Below are positions 58,848 to 64,000 of a stretch of 64,000 bases of DNA, one piece after another. The stretch is from the NCBI RefSeq assembly GCF_000725485.1, contig NZ_JOAG01000027.1:186001-250000 (forward strand), read 5' to 3'. The notes beneath the pieces were generated by a model. It saw nothing but the letters and a program-made list of their open reading frames with translations, made no database searches and was not told the origin of the DNA. The number at the start of each line of letters is the position of its first letter. The first letter of the stretch is position 1. The translations under genes and the position numbers were made by a program. The stretch comes from Nonomuraea candida. GTDB taxonomy: Bacteria > Actinomycetota > Actinomycetes > Streptosporangiales > Streptosporangiaceae.

Positions 58848-60290
58848 TCAGTGAGCGGGGTCGTCGCCGGGGTCTTGCGGGGTCGCCGGGGTCTGCGGAT
58901 GGGTCAGTGAGGCGAGCGCGCCGAGCGTGACGGGCTGCGCGACGGGACGGCGGGGCTCCTGGGGCGGCTCGCCGGCCAGGCAGGACACGGCGTAGCCGCA
59001 GATGCGGCCCTGGCACCAGCCCATGCCGGGGCGGGCCAGGAGCTTGACGGCGCGCGCGTCGGTGGCGCCCATGGCCTGCGCCTCGCGTACGCGGGCCAGC
59101 GGCACCTCCTCGCACCGGCACACGAGCGTGTCGTCGCGCAGCCACCCCTGCCAGCCGGGCTTGACCGGATAGGCGCGCTGCAGGGCCGCGCCGAACGCCC
59201 GCCACCGCTCCCGCCGCCGCGCGAACACCGGCGGGGGGTCGGCGGGGTGGCCGGTGTGGTGGTCGGCGCGTTGGTCGGCGCGGTGGTCGGCGCGGTGGTC
59301 GGCGGCGATGGCGCGGCCGGCGATGCGGCCCTCCAGCTCGGCCAGCCGCCAGCCGCCCACGCCCGCGGGCTCTCCGGCCGCCCACACCCCGGGCACGCTG
59401 GTGCGCTGGGCGGCGTCCACGTCGATCACGGGGCTGCCGTCCACGTCCGCGCGGGTGCGGCAGCCGAGCTGCGTGCCGAGCTCGATCTGCGGCACGAACC
59501 CGTAGCCGACGGCCACGGTGTCGCACGCGACGACGCGGCTGGACAGAACGTTCCAGTCGCGGTCGAGGCGGGCCAGCGTGACGGCCTCCACCTCGCGCTC
59601 GCCGTGCGCGGCGATCACGGCCCGCCGGGTCAGGTACGGCACCCGGTGCCGCGCCAGGGTGGCCGTGTACCCGGCCGCCTCGCCGGCCTTGCCCAGGGCC
59701 AGCAGCGGATGCCGGGCCAGGCCGAGCCCGCCGTTGGCCTCGTACACGCCGAGCACGCGCGCCCCCGCCGCGGCCAGGCCGGCGGCGGCGGGCAGCAGGA
59801 AGGGGCCGGTGCCGGAGACCACGACGCGCCGGCCCGCCAGGACGCCGCCGCCCTTGAGCAGCGCCTGCGCGCCGCCGGCGGTCAGCACGCCGGGCAGGTC
59901 CCAGCCGGGGAAGGGCAGCGGCCGGTCGTGCGCCCCGGTCGCGATCAGCAGCCGCCGCGCCCGCAGCTCCACCGCCCGCTCGCCGGCCGGCCGGCGGGTC
60001 AGGCAGTGCACGGTCAGGCCGCCGTCCGGCTCGCGGGAGACGTTCCACACCTGGTGCCCGAGCAGCACGTCGGCGCGCGCGGCGAGCGCCCGCCCCTGCC
60101 GCAGGAACCGGGCCAGGCCCGGCGCGGGCTTCGGCTCGGCGGCGTGGCGGAAGTACTGGCCGCCGAGGCGCGTGCCGGTGTCCACGAGCGCCACCCGCAG
60201 CCCGGCCAGCGCCGCCGTGAGCGCGCCCGCGACTCCGGCGGGCCCGCCGCCGACCACCACGAGGTCGTACGTCACACGGTCGTGCGTCAC
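58848..60290 (-). CDS. FAD/NAD(P)-binding oxidoreductase with BFD-like [2Fe-2S] domain (HcnB-like subunit)
   Basis: A 480-residue subunit of an HcnABC/LhpBEF-type dehydrogenase, which oxidises cis-4-hydroxy-D-proline. The first dinucleotide fold is LVVVGGGPAGVAGALTAALAG, the second VVVSGTGPFLLPAAAGLA, and GVWAAGEPAGVGGWRLAELEGRIAG is the FAD-contact motif. The C-terminal domain has BFD-like cysteines, C-R-C in LVCRCEEV and C-x4-C in GWCQGRICG. A run of HRAD/QRAD repeats (about 330-350) from a 12-base tandem repeat is inserted between domains. GTG 60290 overlaps the stop of the small ferredoxin-like subunit (GTGA). Confidence 0.92.
   Translation of the reverse strand: MTHDRVTYDLVVVGGGPAGVAGALTAALAGLRVALVDTGTRLGGQYFRHAAEPKPAPGLARFLRQGRALAARADVLLGHQVWNVSREPDGGLTVHCLTRRPAGERAVELRARRLLIATGAHDRPLPFPGWDLPGVLTAGGAQALLKGGGVLAGRRVVVSGTGPFLLPAAAGLAAAGARVLGVYEANGGLGLARHPLLALGKAGEAAGYTATLARHRVPYLTRRAVIAAHGEREVEAVTLARLDRDWNVLSSRVVACDTVAVGYGFVPQIELGTQLGCRTRADVDGSPVIDVDAAQRTSVPGVWAAGEPAGVGGWRLAELEGRIAGRAIAADHRADHRADQRADHHTGHPADPPPVFARRRERWRAFGAALQRAYPVKPGWQGWLRDDTLVCRCEEVPLARVREAQAMGATDARAVKLLARPGMGWCQGRICGYAVSCLAGEPPQEPRRPVAQPVTLGALASLTHPQTPATPQDPGDDPAH
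59258..59305. repeat. 12-bp tandem repeat in the HcnB-like gene
   Basis: Four 12-base units of the type GTGGTCGGCGCG lie in frame and encode H-R-A-D / Q-R-A-D repeats in a surface linker between the nucleotide-binding and iron-sulfur domains. Confidence 0.8.
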
Positions 60291-60529
60291 GCGGTCGTCA
60301 CCTCGTCCCCCGGCTCGGCCTCCAGCAGGCAGGCCCGCTCGGGCGCGCGCCCGTTGACCGAGATCAGGCAGTCGAAGCAGACCCCGATGCCGCAGAACAG
60401 CCCGCGCGGCCGGCCGCCGAAGCGGGTGGTGCGCCAGGAGCGCACGCCGGCGGCGTGCAGGGCCGCGCCGATGGTCTGCCCCGGCACGACCGGGACCGGC
60501 CGGCCGTCGACCGTGATGTGAAAGGTCAC
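60287..60529 (-). CDS. Small [2Fe-2S] ferredoxin-like subunit (HcnA-like)
   Basis: An 80-residue plant-ferredoxin-type [2Fe-2S] protein, the small subunit of the HcnABC-like dehydrogenase. The cluster loop is GLFCGIGVCFDCLISVNG, with a further cysteine in ERACLLE; PVPVVPGQTIGAALHAAGVRSWR is the typical start. GTG 60529 follows AAGGAGG and overlaps the stop of the upstream FAD oxidase-like gene (GTGA). Its own stop overlaps the next start. The three subunits are therefore translated as a coupled set. Confidence 0.94.
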   Translation of the reverse strand: MTFHITVDGRPVPVVPGQTIGAALHAAGVRSWRTTRFGGRPRGLFCGIGVCFDCLISVNGRAPERACLLEAEPGDEVTTA

Positions 60530-61668
60530 GAAGCCTCCTTGGCGAAGCGGTCCGGGCGGAAGGGGTGCAGGTCGAGGTCGGGCCGCTGCCCGGTCAGCAC
60601 CTGCGCGAGCAGGTGGCCGGTGACCGGGGCGAGCCCGATGCCGGCCCCTTCGTGCCCGCACGCATGGTAGAGCCCGGGCAGGCGCGGGTCGGCCCCGATG
60701 ACGGGCAGGTGGTCGGGGCAGTACGGCCGGAACCCGCAGTAGGACCTGATGGCCCGCACCTCGCGCAGCGCGGGGAAGAGCGCGACGGCCTGCTCCGCGA
60801 GCCGGGCCAGCACGGGCACCGACGTCGTCCGGTCGAAGCCGACCCGCTCCCTGCTGGCCCCGATGAGCACGGTGCCGGCGGGCGTGCCCTCCACCACGGC
60901 CGAGGTCTCCAGCCCGGCGGAGTCGCTGGCCACGTTCGTCACGTAGGCGGCGGTGTAGACCTTGTGCCGGATGAGCGGCTCGCGCAGGGGCTCGGTGACG
61001 AGGATGAACCCGCGCCTGGGCAGGATGGGCAGCTCCACGCCGGCCAGCGCGGCCACCTCGCCGCCCCAGGTGCCGGCCGCGTTGACGACCGCGTCGCCGA
61101 GCACGTCGCCGTGGGAGGTGCGCACGCCCGTCACGCGCTCCCCGGACCGGATGAAGCCGGTCACCCGGACGCCGAGGCGCAGCCGCAGCGTGCCGTGGCC
61201 GAAGCTGTCGGCGCCCCGCCTGAGCAGGGTGGCGGCCGCGAGCATGGGCTGGACCTGGGCGTCCTGCGGGTAGAACACGCCGCCGGCGAACCCGCCGGCC
61301 AGGTGCGGCTCGTAGTCGCGCAGCGCGGGCCCGTCCACCGGCGTGTGCTCGACGTCCTGCTTGACGGCCAGCTCGGTGAGCTGCCGCCGGACCTCCTCGG
61401 TCTCGGCGACGACCAGCCCGCCCTTGGGCTCGAACTCGAACCCGCCGAGCCCGGCCAGCTCGCGCCACAACCGGTTGGACAGCACGGCCAGCTCCAGCTC
61501 GGGCCCCGGCTCCTTGTCCGACACCAGCACGTTGCCCTCGCCCGAGCCCGTGGTACCGCCGGCCACGGGGCCACGGTCGATCACGGTCACGTCGAGCCCC
61601 GCGCGCGCGGCATAGTAGGCGCAGGCCGCTCCCACCACTCCCGCGCCGACGACGATCACGTCGGACAT
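60526..61668 (-). CDS. FAD-dependent D-amino-acid oxidoreductase subunit (HcnC-like)
   Basis: A 380-residue DAO-family FAD protein, the catalytic subunit of the HcnABC-like complex, predicted to oxidise cis-4-hydroxy-D-proline (and perhaps D-proline) to the pyrroline. Seen are the FAD fold DVIVVGAGVVGAACAYYAARAG, VIDRGPVAGGTTGSGEGN, NAAGTWGGEVAALAG, and the end motif CPDHLPVIGADPRLPGLYHACGHEGAGIGLAPVTGHLLAQ. ATG 61668 follows AGGAGG at ideal spacing. It is the first gene of the hydroxyproline operon; a palindromic candidate GntR operator lies 20 bases upstream. Confidence 0.93.
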   Translation of the reverse strand: MSDVIVVGAGVVGAACAYYAARAGLDVTVIDRGPVAGGTTGSGEGNVLVSDKEPGPELELAVLSNRLWRELAGLGGFEFEPKGGLVVAETEEVRRQLTELAVKQDVEHTPVDGPALRDYEPHLAGGFAGGVFYPQDAQVQPMLAAATLLRRGADSFGHGTLRLRLGVRVTGFIRSGERVTGVRTSHGDVLGDAVVNAAGTWGGEVAALAGVELPILPRRGFILVTEPLREPLIRHKVYTAAYVTNVASDSAGLETSAVVEGTPAGTVLIGASRERVGFDRTTSVPVLARLAEQAVALFPALREVRAIRSYCGFRPYCPDHLPVIGADPRLPGLYHACGHEGAGIGLAPVTGHLLAQVLTGQRPDLDLHPFRPDRFAKEAS

Positions 61669-61687
61669 CACCACCTCCTCTCAGTAA

Positions 61688-61698
61688 TATGTCACATA
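61688..61698. promoter_or_regulatory. Candidate GntR operator in front of the hydroxyproline operon
   Basis: TATGTCACATA is a perfect inverted repeat (TATGT/ACATA) around one base, in a relatively AT-rich stretch 20 bases before the first operon gene. FCD-type GntR regulators usually bind short palindromes of this size. Linking it to the GntR protein at 54138-54806 is an inference from gene context. Confidence 0.5.
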
Positions 61699-61765
61699 CC
61701 TTGACCTGTTGAGAAGACCGTTCCCGATGGCGGGACCGGCCGGGGCGCCCCCTACCATCGATGAC

Positions 61766-62752
61766 GTGAAGCTACCCACGGACAACCCCAACCCCTTCGT
61801 GCGCTTCTGGCAGTCTGTCTGGGCCCCGACCACGCGGTCCCTGCGCGGATGGGCGATGGCGTCCGTGGTGGTCAACGCGGGCATCACGGTGACCGGGGCG
61901 GGCGTGCGCGTCACCGCCTCGGGGCTGGGCTGCCCGACCTGGCCGAAGTGCACCCCCGACAGTTTCATCCCCGTGGCGCACCCCGAGGTCTCGCCGCTCA
62001 ACATGGCCGTCGAGTTCGGCAACCGGCTGCTGACGTTCCTGGTGCTGGCCGTCGGCCTGGCCTGCGTGGTGGCCGCCCTGCGGATGGCCCCGCGCCGCGT
62101 CACGGTGGTGCGCCTGGCCTGGCTGCAGCCGGTCGGCATCGTGGCCCAGGCGCTGTGGGGCGGGCTGGTGGTCAACACGATGCTCAACCCGTTCACCGTG
62201 GGCGTGCACTACCTGCTGTCCAGCGGCCTGATCGCCGCCTGCTGGATGCTGTACGCGCGCGCGGGCGAGGGCGACGGCCCGGTCAGGGCGGTGGCCCACC
62301 GCGACATCCGCCGGCTCGGCCACGTGCTGCTGGCGGCCGTGTTCGCCCTGCTGGTGGCCGGGGTCGTGGTCACCAACACGGGCCCCCACTCGGGCGACGA
62401 GGTGGCCTCGCGCTTCGACCTCGACATCGAGTCCGTGGCCCGGGTGCACGCCGACGTGGCCTACGTGGTGGTCGGGCTGACGTTCGCGCTGATGTTCGCC
62501 CTGCACGTGACCAACGCGCCGCGCGCGGCCAGGCGGGCGGCGCTGGCGCTGCTCGGCGTGGAGCTGCTCCAGGGCGTGATCGGCTACACGCAGTGGTTCC
62601 TGGCCGTGCCGGCCGCGCTGGTGCTGCTGCACGTCCTGGGCTCGACCCTGGTCTGGATCGCGGCGCTGCGGGTGGTCACCTCGCTGCGCGAGCGCGACAC
62701 CCAGCCGGCCTCCGTCAGCCCCTCCCCCACCGAAGCAGCCGCCGTCGCCTGA
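61766..62752 (+). CDS. ctaA: Heme A synthase (COX15/CtaA family)
   Basis: A 328-residue eight-helix membrane enzyme converting heme O to heme A for cytochrome aa3 oxidase. Seen are VVVNAGITVTGAGVRVTASGLGCPTWPKC (with the paired cysteines of the extracellular loop), the heme-ligand histidine regions FGNRLLTFLVLAVG, VGVHYLLSSGLIAACW, VHADVAYVVVGLTFALMFALH and the closing VLLHVLGSTLVW. GTG 61766 is used. TACCAT at 61753-61758 ends seven bases before it, so the mRNA may be leaderless. It is divergent from the hydroxyproline operon. Confidence 0.95.
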   Translation: MKLPTDNPNPFVRFWQSVWAPTTRSLRGWAMASVVVNAGITVTGAGVRVTASGLGCPTWPKCTPDSFIPVAHPEVSPLNMAVEFGNRLLTFLVLAVGLACVVAALRMAPRRVTVVRLAWLQPVGIVAQALWGGLVVNTMLNPFTVGVHYLLSSGLIAACWMLYARAGEGDGPVRAVAHRDIRRLGHVLLAAVFALLVAGVVVTNTGPHSGDEVASRFDLDIESVARVHADVAYVVVGLTFALMFALHVTNAPRAARRAALALLGVELLQGVIGYTQWFLAVPAALVLLHVLGSTLVWIAALRVVTSLRERDTQPASVSPSPTEAAAVA

Positions 62753-62817
62753 GCGCATATGCCAGGGTATGTGGTGTTAGATCCGCCACTCCCCCGGCTG
62801 CGAAGGGGTGCGTTCTG

Positions 62818-63594
62818 GTGCGAAAGATGCCCCTTTCACGGAAGGCGCTGTTCTCCCGGAAGGCGCTGTTCTCCCGGAAGGCGCTGTTCTCCCGGAAGGC
62901 GCTGTTTTCCCGGAAGGCGCTGCGGCGCGCGTACCAGGGCCTGGTGCTGCTGAGCGTGCTCGCCCTGGCGCCCATGACGTGGGCCTGGCTGAGCAGCTGG
63001 GGGCACCGGGCGACGGCCGAGGACGCGGGCTGGCCGGACAGGGTGCCGCCGGCCCAGGCGGCGCTGGTGCTCGGCGCGGGCCTCTATCACACGCAGCCCA
63101 CCCCGATGCTGGCCCGCCGGCTCGACATCGCCGCCGAGCTCTACCGGGCGGGCAAGGTGCGGGCGCTGCTGCTGTCGGGCGACAACAGCCGCAAGGAGTA
63201 CGACGAGCCCACGGCCATGCGCGACTACCTGCGCGCCAGGGGCGTGCCCGAGGCGGTGATGGTGCTGGACTACGCCGGGTTCGACACCTGGGACTCGTGC
63301 GTGCGGGCGCGCCAGGTGTTCGGGGCGGAGCGGGTGACGGTGGTCACCCAGGAGTTTCACCTCCCCCGGGCCGTGACGCTCTGCCGGACCGCGGGGCTGG
63401 AGGCGTTCGGGGTGGGCGACGACTCGGTCAGGCGCTGGGCCGCGACGACGTACGCGTACGCCGCCCGCGAGCTGCCCGCCACCGTCAAGGCGTTCGCCGA
63501 CGCCGTGATCCTGCGCTCCGAGCCCGTCTTCCCGGGCCCGCGCGAGGTCTCGCTCACCCGCGTCCTGGGTCAGCCCGGCGCGCCGGGCGCGTAA
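62818..63594 (+). CDS. DUF218 (YdcF/SanA-like) membrane protein with SRKALF repeats
   Basis: A 258-residue protein of the DUF218 family (SanA, vancomycin-tolerance type). After a basic N-terminus comes one membrane helix (YQGLVLLSVLALAPMTWAWLSS, about 39-60). The DUF218 domain then follows: AALVLGAGLYHTQPTPMLARRLDIAAELYRAG, LLLSGDNSRKEYDEPTAMRDYLRARGV, DYAGFDTWDSCVRARQVF and VTQEFHLPRAVTLCRTAGL. It is thought to act in envelope barrier function. Residues 7-36 consist of S-R-K-A-L-F repeated five times, encoded by an 18-base tandem repeat. GTG 62818 has GAAGGGG upstream. Confidence 0.9.
   Translation: MRKMPLSRKALFSRKALFSRKALFSRKALFSRKALRRAYQGLVLLSVLALAPMTWAWLSSWGHRATAEDAGWPDRVPPAQAALVLGAGLYHTQPTPMLARRLDIAAELYRAGKVRALLLSGDNSRKEYDEPTAMRDYLRARGVPEAVMVLDYAGFDTWDSCVRARQVFGAERVTVVTQEFHLPRAVTLCRTAGLEAFGVGDDSVRRWAATTYAYAARELPATVKAFADAVILRSEPVFPGPREVSLTRVLGQPGAPGA
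62836..62922. repeat. 18-bp tandem repeat in the DUF218 gene
   Basis: Five 18-base units of the TCCCGGAAGGCGCTGTTC type lie in frame at the start of the gene, encoding S-R-K-A-L-F repeats in the cytoplasmic tail before the membrane helix. Only the first and last units have base changes. Confidence 0.92.
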
Positions 63595-64000
63595 CCGGGC
63601 GGGGGCGACCCCCTGGCCACCGACCTGGCGTGCATCTCCGGCACCGGGAAGTCGGCGCGCGCCGTGCTCATGCACTCCAGCAGCGCCCGCTGCTCCTCGT
63701 GGAAGGTGTGCTCGTCGACCACGTGGCGGGCCGCCCGCTCGTGCAGCAGGCCCAGCTCGGTGGCGGCGAGCTGGTAGTCGCGCATCGCGCGCACCCCCGC
63801 CTTGCCGCCGTGGGCGCGGGCCCACTGCCTGGCCTGGCGGCGGCGGGGGAAGGTGGAGAGCATGTAGATGTCGGCCTGGGTGACCAGCTTGGTCGGCTCG
63901 TACGCCGGCAGGTAGCGCTGGATGAGCGCCACGATGCGCCGCCGGTCCCGGAAGACCACCCCGATGAGCACGACCAGCACGACCAGCAGCGCCAGATAGG
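63570..64000 (-). CDS. Membrane-anchored protein of unknown function, N-terminus beyond the window
   Basis: The visible 143 residues begin inside a membrane segment (YLALLVVLVVLIGVVF at the window edge), then a basic stretch RDRRRIVALIQRYLPAYEPTKLVTQADIYMLSTFPRRRQARQWARAHGG and a helical domain (MRDYQLAATELGLLHERAARHVVDEHTFHEEQRALLECMSTAR), ending in a Pro/Gly-rich tail. A single-pass anchor with a cytoplasmic helical domain is likely. I do not recognise the family. GTG 63980 is a possible internal start, but the frame continues to the edge. Its end overlaps the DUF218 gene end by 25 bases on the opposite strand. Confidence 0.65.
   Translation of the reverse strand, partial: YLALLVVLVVLIGVVFRDRRRIVALIQRYLPAYEPTKLVTQADIYMLSTFPRRRQARQWARAHGGKAGVRAMRDYQLAATELGLLHERAARHVVDEHTFHEEQRALLECMSTARADFPVPEMHARSVARGSPPPGYAPGAPG

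Overview
The window is a chromosomal segment of a high-GC actinomycete. GC-rich codon use, many GTG starts, ATGA/GTGA stop-start overlaps, leaderless-looking starts, an SAV2177-type methyltransferase, a Gbn-type nucleoid protein and an acVLRF1-type peptidyl-tRNA hydrolase all point to Actinomycetes. I lean towards Streptosporangiales (Nonomuraea-like), but this is an inference. I saw no tRNA, rRNA, transposase, integrase, prophage or CRISPR array.

Layout. 1-7.1 kb: the start of a UvrA-like ATPase, a SAM methyltransferase, a sirtuin/YchJ pair, and a two-gene minus-strand unit joining a LanB-type (lantibiotic dehydratase) glutamylation-domain protein to a radical-SAM-like protein that lacks the cluster-binding cysteines. 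7.5-19 kb: SpoIIE-type phosphatase, aminotransferase, secreted glycerophosphodiesterase, a second UvrA-like ATPase, an LD-carboxypeptidase/sirtuin pair, a sulfotransferase and an ABC exporter. 19.4-22.3 kb: enoyl-CoA hydratase, gbn, ABC-F ATPase. 22.4-31.4 kb: a pectin (rhamnogalacturonan) locus with exo-lyase, two permeases, solute-binding lipoprotein, YesL-like and DUF1961-like proteins and a LacI regulator. The two promoters there carry nearly identical operators. 31.4-41.4 kb: TetR/NAD(P)-binding protein pair, acVLRF1, degenerate EAL protein, a decayed class V aminotransferase, a nuclease/phosphatase-fold protein, carbonic anhydrase, hisG-hisE, an esterase and a DEAD-box helicase.

41.7-48.1 kb is a complete sufR-B-D-Rieske-C-S-U-T iron-sulfur assembly operon. 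A SufR-type operator lies over the sufR start and an iron-box-like palindrome lies upstream. 48.2-53.8 kb holds two MFS exporters, a DrrAB-like ABC pair separated by a 27-codon micro-ORF, and an EamA transporter. 54.1-61.7 kb is a hydroxyproline/proline catabolic operon: three-part FAD/2Fe-2S dehydrogenase, DapA-family enzyme, two proline-racemase-family epimerases, an ornithine-cyclodeaminase-family reductase and a GntR regulator. 61.8-64 kb: heme A synthase, a DUF218 protein and a truncated membrane protein.

The most distinctive points are the orphan LanB/cysteine-less radical-SAM-like pair and an unusual density of short tandem repeats. Inside genes these repeats are mostly in frame (periods 12, 15, 18); three more repeat the 3' end of a gene.
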